Shown: piece by piece, positions 7,790-15,664 of the stretch
How the letters are laid out: each line of letters begins with the position of its first letter
Numbering within the stretch: position 1 is the first letter of the stretch
From: Pseudomonadota bacterium
GTDB lineage: Bacteria > Pseudomonadota > Gammaproteobacteria > Steroidobacterales > Steroidobacteraceae
Reading direction: 5' to 3'
DNA: 64,000 nucleotides
Assembly (NCBI GenBank): GCA_023417315.1
Contig: JAEZFW010000083.1
Span: 124,001-188,000, forward strand
The notes under the pieces: model-generated
What the model saw: only the letters and a program-made list of their open reading frames with translations
Database searches by the model: none
What the model was told of the DNA's origin: nothing
Position numbers and translations under genes: made by a program

Positions 7790-9883
7790 TTAGCGTAGTG
7801 GCGCAGCCTTCTCGCGTTTCGGAAGGGCGAACGCGACGTATACGCCGCCCGTACCTTCGCGCGACTTGCCGCCGCTTGCGAGTACCACGAAGTACTGACG
7901 CCCCTTCACCTCGTACATCGCAGGGGTCGCATTGGCAGAGAACGGCAGTGTCGCTTCCCATAGCAACTCGCCATTGCGCTTGTCGAATGCGCGCACCTTG
8001 CGATCGTGATTCGTTGCGCCGATGAAAAGCAGTCCTCCGGCTGTCACGATCGGTCCGCCGTAGTTCTCACTGCCTGTGTTCTTCATGCCTTGCGCCGCGA
8101 GCTCAGGGAACTCGCCGAAAGGAATACGCCACACGTACTCGCCGCTGTTCAGATCGATCGCGTTCAACATTCCCCACGGCGGCGCGATCGCTGGATAGCC
8201 TTCGGGATCGAGCCAACGTCGATATCCAGTGAATCGATACGGCAGGTAGCCCGGCGTCTCGAGCGCAGGTACTGCATCGTCTTCTCCCGTCACCAGGTAT
8301 GTGACGATCGCCGACAGCGCCTCTGATTGCAGTGATGGGAATCCGGGCATGCGACCGCCGCCCTTGCGGATCATGTCCCCGATGGCGCTCGGCGTGAGAC
8401 GCGCAGCGATGTCGTGCAGCGACGGGATACTCGGCGGCGCGCCGCGTAGATCATCGCCGTGGCATTGCGCGCATTCTCGCAAGTACAACGCGCGTCCGCC
8501 TCGGCCCGCGTCGTTCTCTGCGAGCGATCCGAGCCAAGCCATCTCGTTGGTGTTGAGATATAGATAGCCGGTGTCAGGGTCGAATGCCGCCCCACCCCAT
8601 TCCGCGCCGCCATCCAAACCGGGATAGATAACCGTGTCACTGCCCACGGTGAGTGGTGCAAACGGCCCGTCACTCTTCATTCTCGCGAACTCATCGCGTG
8701 CCCACTTTGCCGCTTCAGGAGATCGCGTCGTCAACATCTCGGCTGTGAGCTCCTGGCGCGCATAGGGGCGCGGGATGCGCGGGAGCGGCTGTGTCGATAC
8801 CGCAGCTTCGCCGGGGACATCGCTTGCAGGAATCGGCACCTCATCGATCGGAAACAGCGGCTTGCCTGTATGGCGATCGAGTACGAATACGAATCCTTGC
8901 TTAGTCGGCTGCGCGAGCGCATCGATGATGCGTCCGTTTCGGCGCACTTTCACGAGCGCGGGCGGTGCGGGCAAATCGCGGTCGAGAATGTCGTGCCGTA
9001 CGAACTGATAGTGCCAGCGACGTTTGCCCGTCGCGGCATCAAGCGCCACCAAGCTATTCGCGAACAGATTGTCCCCGCGCCGATTACCGCCGTAGAAGTC
9101 CGAAGCCGCCGAACCGGTCGGCACGTATACCACGCCCCGCTTCGCATCCAACGTCATACCGGGCCAACTATTCGCGCCGCCGATGTAGGTCCAAGCATCT
9201 TTCGGCCAGGTTTCGTAACCGTACTCCCCAGGATGAGGAATCGTGTGGAACGACCAGCGAAGTTCTCCCGTTCGAACGTCGTACGCTCGTACATCGCCTG
9301 GCGAGGCAGGAAGGCCTTCGCTCACGCGGCCGCCGATGATCATCAGGTCCTTGTAGATGACACCGGGGCTCGTCAAGCGCACGGACTGTTTCGCAGGATC
9401 GCGCCCGAGATTTTCGCGCAAGTCGATGCGCCCGTTGCGACCGAACGTCTCGATCGGCTTACCAGTCTTCGCATCCAGCGCGTACACGTACTCATCGACC
9501 GCGGCGAAGATGCGACGGTCGGAACGGCGCGCCCAATACATAAGGCCTCGATTCGCGCCTCGCCCCTCGATGCCCGAATCGAACTGCCATAGCAGCTGAC
9601 CCGTCGCAGCATCGAGCGCGATCGTCTTATGCGTGGGCGTGTATGCATACAGCACGCCATCGATCACGATCGGCTGCGTCTGCAGATCGCCGCCCTCGCC
9701 CGTGTCGTACATCCAAGCGACTGCAAGCTTGCTCACGTTCGAGCGATTGATTTGATCGAGCGCTGAATAGCGAATCTGATCCGGCGTGCCGCCGTAGGTC
9801 CGCCACTCTCGATAATCCGCGTGGGCCTCACCAAGGAGCGCCAAGAGCACGATCCAGAATCCCAAAACGAAGTGCAGCGGCAT
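7790..9883 (-). CDS. PQQ-dependent dehydrogenase with inserted cytochrome c domain
   Basis: This periplasmic quinoprotein oxidises an alcohol or sugar with PQQ and passes electrons to its own heme. I place the start at the ATG at 9883, which gives a clean signal peptide (MPLHFVLGFWIVLLALLGEAHA). A start at 9946 would add 21 basic, repeat-like residues. PQQ propeller motifs run through the protein (DAATGQLLW, DVRTGELRWSF, DAATGKRRW, NGELLWEATLP). A complete cytochrome c module sits inside the propeller: heme motif CAQCH at residues 471-475 and probable Met ligand in RMPGFP near 512, after which the propeller resumes (WGMLNAIDLNSGEYVW). Glucose-dehydrogenase-like enzymes are the nearest family, but the substrate cannot be told. 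No dedicated electron acceptor gene is adjacent. Confidence 0.88.
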   Translation of the reverse strand: MPLHFVLGFWIVLLALLGEAHADYREWRTYGGTPDQIRYSALDQINRSNVSKLAVAWMYDTGEGGDLQTQPIVIDGVLYAYTPTHKTIALDAATGQLLWQFDSGIEGRGANRGLMYWARRSDRRIFAAVDEYVYALDAKTGKPIETFGRNGRIDLRENLGRDPAKQSVRLTSPGVIYKDLMIIGGRVSEGLPASPGDVRAYDVRTGELRWSFHTIPHPGEYGYETWPKDAWTYIGGANSWPGMTLDAKRGVVYVPTGSAASDFYGGNRRGDNLFANSLVALDAATGKRRWHYQFVRHDILDRDLPAPPALVKVRRNGRIIDALAQPTKQGFVFVLDRHTGKPLFPIDEVPIPASDVPGEAAVSTQPLPRIPRPYARQELTAEMLTTRSPEAAKWARDEFARMKSDGPFAPLTVGSDTVIYPGLDGGAEWGGAAFDPDTGYLYLNTNEMAWLGSLAENDAGRGGRALYLRECAQCHGDDLRGAPPSIPSLHDIAARLTPSAIGDMIRKGGGRMPGFPSLQSEALSAIVTYLVTGEDDAVPALETPGYLPYRFTGYRRWLDPEGYPAIAPPWGMLNAIDLNSGEYVWRIPFGEFPELAAQGMKNTGSENYGGPIVTAGGLLFIGATNHDRKVRAFDKRNGELLWEATLPFSANATPAMYEVKGRQYFVVLASGGKSREGTGGVYVAFALPKREKAAPLR

Positions 9884-9889
9884 TGAAGA

Positions 9890-9930
9890 TGAAATTCTCG
9901 CGCCGACGCCGCGACGCGGCGAAGAGGAAG
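9890..9930. repeat. Possible GC-rich repeat at the 5' end of the PQQ dehydrogenase
   Basis: This stretch contains a perfect palindrome CGCCGCGACGCGGCG (9907-9921). Its opening TTCTCGC and GACGC words resemble the elements at 15472-15614 and 20422-20562: translated on the plus strand, this and the 20422 element both give S-R-R-R-R-D-A. It lies just upstream of the preferred start at 9883 and may be a decayed family member. Confidence 0.35.
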
Positions 9931-9946
9931 AGTGTCGTAGCTTCAT

Positions 9947-10274
9947 TGCATCAAGGGGATTCGACTATTTCTTATTCTTGCGCCCGTCGCCGCGAGAATC
10001 ATTCTTGGATAGGACTCGAGCCGACGTTCACTCTGCATCGTATGCTTCTATGTTCAGGTCATCGTCCCAGCCTCGGCAAGCACAGGGTTTGAGCCTTGTC
10101 TATCGGGTGAGGTGTTCGCCCGAGCGGAAGATGCTCGCTGGATCATACACCACGCCCCAGCGAACTATGTTTGCCCAGCACCCATCGACGCAGACCTCAA
10201 TCGCCGCGCGCCAACCGAATTCGATGTCAATTTTCCGGTGGAAGCGCCCAATCGCTTAGCGTTAACGTCATGGT
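9947..10274. other. Divergent intergenic region, PQQ dehydrogenase / ada
   Basis: These 328 bp hold no credible gene. Short frames here have no motif or ribosome-binding site. The palindrome CGTTAACG lies just before the ada start (10260-10267). No clear promoter can be named. Confidence 0.4.
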
Positions 10275-11426
10275 ATGACGACAACCACCAAGCTACCGCC
10301 GCGAGCCGAGATGGTCCGTGCGATGCTCGAACGCGACTCGGCTTACGAAGGGGCCTTCGTCACTGCAGTGCGGACCACCGGCATTTTTTGTCGGCCGAGC
10401 TGTCCGGCGCGCAAGCCCCATCCGGAGAACGTCGAGTTCTATCTCACCGCCATCGAAGCCCTCGATGCAGGGTATCGGCCCTGTCATCGATGTACGCCGA
10501 TGCAAGCGCACGAGCGGACGCCGGAGTGGGTGCGGTCTGTGCTCGCCGCGATCGATGCCGCGCCCGCAAAGCGATGGAGCGATACCGTCCTGCGGCTCGA
10601 AGGCATCGATCCAAATCGAGTGAGGCGCTGGTTCAAGCACGAGTTCGGCGCGACGTTTCACAGGTACGTGCGCGCACGCAGGATGGGACTCGCACTCGAG
10701 CGGCTCGCGCAGGGCGCATCGATCGACGAGGCCGCCCTGGATCTTGGGTACGATTCCGTGAGCGGATTCAGAGACGCCTTTCGAAAGTCGCTCGGCACCA
10801 CCCCAGGGGCGCGTGAAAAGCCGCAGCCACTCCTATTCTCCCGAATCGAAACACCGCTCGGACCCGTACTTGCAATGAGCGAGTCACGCGGTCTGGTGCT
10901 GCTCGAGTTCGCGGATCGCCCAGCATTGCCGGACGAAATCGACGAGCTCCGTGCACGCTATGGCTACACGGTCGTACCCGGACGCGATGCCCATCTGACG
11001 GCGATCGAAGCGGAACTGCGCGACTATTTCGCAGGAACACTCAGGCAATTCACGGTTCCGCTCTTCGCGCCGGGCTCTCCCTTCGAACAATCCGTGTGGC
11101 GAACGCTGCGCGAGATTCCGTTCGGTGCGGTTCGCACTTATGGCGAGCTGGCGCGACACCTGGACAATCCTCGTGCCGCCCGCGCGGTAGGCTGGGCGAA
11201 TGGGCGCAACCGCCTCGCGATCGTGATCCCGTGCCACCGCGTTTGCGGAGCGAACGGCGAGCTCGTGGGTTATGGCGGGGGCCGTGCTCGCAAACAGTGG
11301 TTGCTCGATCACGAGCGCCGACACGCGGGAACACATCCGCAAGGCGACTTCTGGCTCGCTTCTGCGTTGGAGACGACGAATGAGAACACAACGCGAGCAC
11401 GCGGAGCGCTTTCGCGAGCTTCATAA
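10275..11426 (+). CDS. ada: Ada: methyl-phosphotriester sensor, AraC-type activator and O6-methylguanine methyltransferase
   Basis: Ada repairs alkylated DNA and activates the adaptive response. The N-terminal zinc domain has all four cysteines, C39, C43, C70 and C73 (GIFCRPSC, YRPCHRC); C39 is the expected acceptor of methyl from phosphotriesters. An AraC-type helix-turn-helix region follows (about 80-180, RWFKHEFGATFHRYVRARRM, DEAALDLGYDSVSGFRDAFRKSLG). The C-terminal methyltransferase domain has the active site PCHRV and the GYGGGRARKQWLLDHE motif. The length, 383 residues, is slightly above the E. coli protein because about 35 extra C-terminal residues overlap the next gene. The gene may regulate itself, but I could not identify a convincing Ada box. 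Confidence 0.95.
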   Translation: MTTTTKLPPRAEMVRAMLERDSAYEGAFVTAVRTTGIFCRPSCPARKPHPENVEFYLTAIEALDAGYRPCHRCTPMQAHERTPEWVRSVLAAIDAAPAKRWSDTVLRLEGIDPNRVRRWFKHEFGATFHRYVRARRMGLALERLAQGASIDEAALDLGYDSVSGFRDAFRKSLGTTPGAREKPQPLLFSRIETPLGPVLAMSESRGLVLLEFADRPALPDEIDELRARYGYTVVPGRDAHLTAIEAELRDYFAGTLRQFTVPLFAPGSPFEQSVWRTLREIPFGAVRTYGELARHLDNPRAARAVGWANGRNRLAIVIPCHRVCGANGELVGYGGGRARKQWLLDHERRHAGTHPQGDFWLASALETTNENTTRARGALSRAS

Positions 11427-12138
11427 GCCGGGTCAGCCGATCGTGCTGTTCAACATCTGGGACGCGGGTTCCGCGAAGGTCGTCGCCGATGCGGGAGCCG
11501 CGGCGCTCGCAACGGGTAGCTGGTCGGTCGCGGCCGCCCACGGGTTCGAAGATGGGGAGAACATACCGCTGCCGCTCGCACTCGCGAATCTGCAGAGGAT
11601 CGTGGCCTCGGTAGATGTGCCGATTTCGATCGATCTTGAAAGCGGATATGGCGATGTCTCAGCCACCGTGAGGCAAGCGATCGCAGCCGGCGCGATTGGA
11701 TTCAATCTGGAGGACAGTTACGTGCCTGAGCAGGAGCTCTACTCCATCGCAGACCAATCCAAACGGCTTCAGGCCGCGCGAAACGCCGCTGATGCGATTC
11801 TCGATCGCGTCTTCATCAACGCGCGCACAGATGTCTTTCTGGTCACCGGGCCGAGCGGTCACACGGATGCCATGGTCGACGACGCGCTCGAACGCGCGAA
11901 TGCGTATGCGCACGCTGGCGCAGATAGCTTCTTCGTTCCCGGATTGCTGGATCCCGAGAAAATCGCGCGGATCTGCGCCGACTGTCCGCTACCGGTCAAT
12001 GTCATGGCTCGCCCCGGTGCCAGCTCCGTGACGCAACTCGCACAAATGGGTGTCGCACGCATCAGCTACGGACCTCATCCGTACCGCCTCGCGATGGCAT
12101 CACTCCGCGAGGCCGCGCTCGGCGCAATGAGAAGTTGA
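11380..12138 (+). CDS. Isocitrate lyase/PEP mutase family protein
   Basis: This 252-residue (beta/alpha)8-barrel enzyme acts on C-C or C-P bonds next to a carboxylate. Motifs include FNIWDAGSAKVVADAGAAALATGSWS (residues 25-50), the metal-binding region IDLESGYGD and GFNLEDSY, and INARTDVF. The isocitrate lyase signature KKCGH is absent, as in the short PEP-mutase/carboxyphosphonoenolpyruvate-type subfamily. I chose the ATG at 11380 because the family begins near there; an upstream GTG would run far into ada. The reading frame overlaps ada by 47 bp in another frame, so the two are probably co-transcribed and translationally coupled. The substrate is unknown; 2-methylisocitrate, oxaloacetate and phosphonates are all possible for the family. 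Confidence 0.88.
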   Translation: MRTQREHAERFRELHKPGQPIVLFNIWDAGSAKVVADAGAAALATGSWSVAAAHGFEDGENIPLPLALANLQRIVASVDVPISIDLESGYGDVSATVRQAIAAGAIGFNLEDSYVPEQELYSIADQSKRLQAARNAADAILDRVFINARTDVFLVTGPSGHTDAMVDDALERANAYAHAGADSFFVPGLLDPEKIARICADCPLPVNVMARPGASSVTQLAQMGVARISYGPHPYRLAMASLREAALGAMRS

Positions 12139-12148
12139 TTCACGAGCA

Positions 12149-12175
12149 AAGAGAATCTCGCCGCGAGATTCTCTT
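12149..12175. terminator. Bidirectional hairpin terminator
   Basis: Two perfect 12-bp arms (AAGAGAATCTCG and its complement) flank the loop CCG between convergent genes. A weaker outer pair (GAGCAA at 12144-12149 with TTGCTC at 12177-12182) extends it. There is no strong T-tract, so efficiency is uncertain, but position and symmetry fit a two-way terminator. Confidence 0.7.
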
Positions 12176-12181
12176 GATTGC

Positions 12182-13258
12182 TCACGGCATCGAGAACGGC
12201 TCGCTGCGGGTGAGCTCGAAGCGCAATCCCGCGGGCGTGTAGGCAAGGTGGGACGCGCCGCCGAAATCGTGCGGCAGGACTTTCTCCAGGAATCGAGCCC
12301 CGAATCCTTTAGAGGGGGCCTTGGCCACGACTGGTCCGTGCAACTCGGCCCAGGTGAAGTGGAACTCGCGATCCAGTCCAGATCCGCTCAGGCGCCACTC
12401 GATACGTACGCGGCCGGAAGGCGTCGAGAGCGCTCCGAACCTCACCGCATTCGTGACGAGCTCGTGCAGCGCAAGCGAGAGAGATAACGCCTGCTTTGCG
12501 GGAAGACTCAGAGCAGGGCCTTCGATCTCGAGCTGCTCTGCCGGAGCATGTTGAGCGAGCGCTTCGGCGACGAGGGTCATGATGGGAATCGCATCCCATT
12601 GCATTCGCGCAAGTAGCCTGTGTGCGCGTCCGAGCGCCGCGATGCGCTCGGTGATGCGTCGTCGCGTCTCATCCAGCGAATGCCCCGCACGAAACGTTTG
12701 CTCCACGATCGCCGAGGTGATCGCGAACGTATTCTGGATTCGGTGTCCGAGCTGTGCGTGCAGAGAGCTCGCCTGCTTGCGTGCGTGTATCGCCTCCGTG
12801 GTCTCGACGGCAGCGATCAACAACCCTGCGATCCTGCCCGCCTCTCCGCGGACAGGACTGAAATAGAGCGTGAAATGAGCATCCTCGATGTGTCCGCCAC
12901 GATCGATCGCGAGCGGAATATCGTCCATGTGACTCGCCTCGCCTGCAAATCCTCGCTCCACGAGTGGCTCGAACGTGGGCCACAACGCGATCCAGACATC
13001 ATGAAAACCGCGGCCGAGCGCTTCGGACCGATCGCCGAGAAGAGCCTGGAAGGCATCGTTGTACAGCGTCGTGAGCTCAGGTCCCCAAATGATCGCCTGA
13101 GGCAACCTGGAGCTGAGCACCAATGCGAGCGTCGTCTGCAGAGCGCTCGGCCATCGATCGATCGCCCCGAGCGGGGTGGCGTCCCACGGATGAGCATCGA
13201 TCGCGCGGGCCATGACACTTCCGCTCTGTAAAAAATCACGGACCTTGGATGTTTCCAA
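12182..13258 (-). CDS. HWE-family sensor histidine kinase
   Basis: This soluble 358-residue kinase has an N-terminal PAS-like sensor (about 25-155: DRWPSALQTTLALVLSSRLPQAIIWGPELTTLYNDAF) and a C-terminal HWE kinase core. The phosphoacceptor is H172 in LGHRIQN, a variant of the usual ELNHRVKN. The following LALHELVTNAVRFGALS is the HWE version of the ATPase N-box. There is no transmembrane segment and no receiver, and no response regulator is adjacent. Many HWE kinases respond to light through a LOV domain, but I do not see the flavin-binding cysteine motif NCRFLQ here, so the signal is unknown. It is convergent with the PEP-mutase-family gene across a hairpin terminator. Confidence 0.88.
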   Translation of the reverse strand: METSKVRDFLQSGSVMARAIDAHPWDATPLGAIDRWPSALQTTLALVLSSRLPQAIIWGPELTTLYNDAFQALLGDRSEALGRGFHDVWIALWPTFEPLVERGFAGEASHMDDIPLAIDRGGHIEDAHFTLYFSPVRGEAGRIAGLLIAAVETTEAIHARKQASSLHAQLGHRIQNTFAITSAIVEQTFRAGHSLDETRRRITERIAALGRAHRLLARMQWDAIPIMTLVAEALAQHAPAEQLEIEGPALSLPAKQALSLSLALHELVTNAVRFGALSTPSGRVRIEWRLSGSGLDREFHFTWAELHGPVVAKAPSKGFGARFLEKVLPHDFGGASHLAYTPAGLRFELTRSEPFSMP

Positions 13259-13351
13259 TGCCCCGCCCTCGCGCTCGCTAGTCTTCTTCGATCTTCAGCC
13301 GAGATGCCCTGCCAGTCGAATCGCATATCGGCGCAGATAGTTCCCTCAGGC

Positions 13352-14314
13352 TCAGAGATGTTGTTCCAACAGCTCGGCAAGGTCGCCTTGATGCGCCACC
13401 TTGTGGCGCTTGTCCTGCGGGCGCACGTGCCGAATCCAGATGGAATCGATTCGCTCGGGATAGTGCTCGCGAATCGCCTCGAACACGGCCGGGTCGTGCT
13501 CGCCGTCATCGCCGATCAAGGTGAAGCGCGCATGGGGTACGTACGCGAGGATCTCCGCGATTTCCGCGAACTTGTACTTGTACTGATTCAGCGATTCGGA
13601 GGTGCGATCCGTGGTGATGCGCTTGGTGATCAGGACGCCTTTGGGCAGGCCGTTGTGGTCGAGCGCGGCTTGAAGCGGCAGGTGCAGTTGCCGTGGCGTC
13701 GCGGAGAGATAGAACATCGGCGCGCACTGCGGCTGTGGATTGCGCCCGAGCAGCGCGTGGTACAACTTCGCGATTCCGGGGACGACGAGCCGCTGCAAGG
13801 GATTGCGCAGCAACGTATTCGCAAGCAATTGGCGCTTGCGCGTGACCTCCGAGATCAAGAGCGTGTCATCGACGTCCGAGATCACACCGTGAACGTTTTC
13901 GGGCGGTGTGAGCAGCAATCCGATCTCATCGCTCGCATCGCCGGACGCCGCGTGAATGCGGTGCCAACCTGGAGCGAGCGCGGCGAGATTCTCGAGCTCG
14001 AAGCGAAAGAAACCTTCTCCGTCCGTCGTCGTTTCCCATTCGTGCGAAGTCATCCACGCGCGAACGGAGCGATGGATACGCTCGTCATTGATGAGCAGTT
14101 TCAGAGTGCGGCGCAGATTCGTGAGGGAGCGGTCACCGGCAGTTGCGACATGCTCGATGTCGAAATCGATCACTCGTCCTTCGAGCAACGCTCGGCTGCC
14201 CTGCCCGTAGGCAAAGTGCATGACGACATCGTCACGCACCGCGTGCCACCGCGCGCGACTGCGCGCACGCTCACTCGCGCGCAAGCGCTCGATGCTGGAT
14301 CGCTTCTTGTACAT
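13352..14314 (-). CDS. APP1-type phosphatidate phosphatase domain protein (DUF2183)
   Basis: The protein carries the APP1 catalytic domain: a HAD-like phosphatase motif DVDDT (D147, D149) in GVISDVDDTLLISEV, then FYLSATPRQLH, and a terminal acidic motif LIGDDGEHDP. The N-terminal 120 residues are a beta-rich region (ALLEGRVIDFD, FFRFELENL, PGWHRI) typical of the family. In yeast, App1 dephosphorylates phosphatidic acid; for bacterial members the substrate is not established. I chose the ATG at 14314 (upstream GAGGGCGAG). A frame extending to 14449 would leave almost no promoter space before the divergent reductase gene and adds 45 featureless residues. Confidence 0.85.
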   Translation of the reverse strand: MYKKRSSIERLRASERARSRARWHAVRDDVVMHFAYGQGSRALLEGRVIDFDIEHVATAGDRSLTNLRRTLKLLINDERIHRSVRAWMTSHEWETTTDGEGFFRFELENLAALAPGWHRIHAASGDASDEIGLLLTPPENVHGVISDVDDTLLISEVTRKRQLLANTLLRNPLQRLVVPGIAKLYHALLGRNPQPQCAPMFYLSATPRQLHLPLQAALDHNGLPKGVLITKRITTDRTSESLNQYKYKFAEIAEILAYVPHARFTLIGDDGEHDPAVFEAIREHYPERIDSIWIRHVRPQDKRHKVAHQGDLAELLEQHL

Positions 14315-14451
14315 TCGCTGCTCGCCCTCGCCGGGGGCACCGAGTGTAGCGCACCGCTCGTACGAGCCTATGCACTCACCTTTCAGGGAACGTTTCGCCT
14401 CACGAGCGGTTCTGAGCTTATGACCTTGTATTCTGCGATGGTGCGACAAGC

Positions 14452-15432
14452 GTGGGCGTGTTGATCGAAGGCGTGTGGAAGGATCAGTGGTACGACACCA
14501 AGTCGACGGGCGGGCGTTTCGTCCGCTGGGAGTCGCCGTATCGCAATTGGATCACTCCGGACGGTTCGCCCGGTCCAACGGGCGAAGGTGGCTTTGCAGC
14601 CGAACCAGGCCGCTATCACTTGTACGTTTCGTATGCATGTCCGTGGGCGCACCGCACATTGATCATGCGCGAGCTCAAGGGACTGCAGGATAGGGTCTCG
14701 CTCTCGGTGACGCACTGGCTCATGGCCGACCAAGGCTGGACGTTCGAACCGGGGCCTGGCGTGATCCCCGATTCCGTGAACCGCGCGCGCACTTTGTATG
14801 AGGTCTATCTCGCCGACAATCCGCAGCTGTCGGGTCGCGCCACGACGCCGCTGCTGTGGGACAAGAAACAAGCACGGATCGTCAGCAACGAATCCGCCGA
14901 CATCGTTCGCATGTTCAACAGCGCCTTCAATGACGTCGGAGCGAAAGCCGGCGACTACTATCCGCCGGATCTTCGCGCAGCGATCGATGAGCTCAATGCT
15001 CGCATCTACGACGCTGTCAACAACGGAGTCTATAAAGCCGGCTTCGCGAGCGCGCAGGATGCCTACGAGGAAGCGGCACGGGGAGTATTCGAGATGCTGG
15101 ACGAGCTCGAGGAAAGGCTCGGCAGGAGTCGCTATCTATTCGGCACGCGCATCGTGGAAACGGATTGGCGCTTGTTCGCCACCCTCGTGCGCTTCGATGC
15201 AGTTTACTTCGGCCACTTCAAATGCAATCTGCGCCGCATCAGCGATTATCCGAACCTCGCTGCGTACACGCGCGACCTATTCCAAGTGCCGGGTATCGCC
15301 GCCACCGTGCACTTCGATCACGTCAAGAACCACTACTACCAGAGCCACAAGATGATCAATCCGACCGGCGTCGTCCCCATCGGCCCCGCACTCGATTTGA
15401 ACGCACCGCACGGACGGGAGCGGCCGGGCTGA
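14452..15432 (+). CDS. yqjG: Glutathionyl-hydroquinone reductase (Xi-class GST)
   Basis: This cytoplasmic enzyme reduces glutathionyl-hydroquinones to hydroquinones, releasing GSH-bound adducts formed by quinones. The 326-residue length and layout match the YqjG/ECM4 family. The catalytic cysteine is C63 in YACPWAHRTLI. WTFEPGPGVIPD and the C-terminal helical domain with YFGHFKCNLRRISDYPNLAAYTRDLFQVPGI and HYYQSHKMINPTGVVPIGP are diagnostic. The start is GTG at 14452, with another GTG six bases later; neither has a strong ribosome-binding site. The gene is divergent from the APP1 gene and followed by an inverted repeat that may terminate it. Confidence 0.93.
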   Translation: MGVLIEGVWKDQWYDTKSTGGRFVRWESPYRNWITPDGSPGPTGEGGFAAEPGRYHLYVSYACPWAHRTLIMRELKGLQDRVSLSVTHWLMADQGWTFEPGPGVIPDSVNRARTLYEVYLADNPQLSGRATTPLLWDKKQARIVSNESADIVRMFNSAFNDVGAKAGDYYPPDLRAAIDELNARIYDAVNNGVYKAGFASAQDAYEEAARGVFEMLDELEERLGRSRYLFGTRIVETDWRLFATLVRFDAVYFGHFKCNLRRISDYPNLAAYTRDLFQVPGIAATVHFDHVKNHYYQSHKMINPTGVVPIGPALDLNAPHGRERPG

Positions 15433-15471
15433 CTTCGCAGCGACTACGAAGAGCTCCCCCCACGGCAAAGA

Positions 15472-15614
15472 GATTTCTCGCGGCGAACGCGGCGGGCGCG
15501 GCGAAAGAAAGGAGCCTGACTCCGCTGATCCTAATCTCTGCACTCGGAGCCGAGCTCCGCTAGTCATCCTGTTCCAGATCTTCGCCGCGGTCTCCGCGTT
15601 CGCCGCGAGAGACT
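15472..15614. repeat. Inverted repeat element between convergent genes
   Basis: The arms at 15472-15505 and 15581-15614 are each 34 bp and mostly complementary, sharing a perfect 17-bp block (TCTCGCGGCGAACGCGG and its complement). The left arm shows a 9-bp periodicity (GCGAACGCG, GCGGGCGCG). The 75-bp core is not repeated. It sits between the convergent reductase and S9 peptidase genes and may act as a two-way terminator. Confidence 0.75.
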
Positions 15615-15664
15615 ATTCGTACCCCGCCACATTGGCAGCTCGCGTGTCGACGGCTCGTTAGCAT

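Noticed and set aside
10215..10260. Ada box upstream of ada (AATT and AAGCGC elements)
   Set aside because: The pieces are present but not in the order or spacing of the E. coli site; too weak to call.
13304..14464. Plus-strand frame of 386 codons over the APP1 gene
   Set aside because: The opposite strand has the complete phosphatase motifs; this frame has none and no ribosome-binding site.
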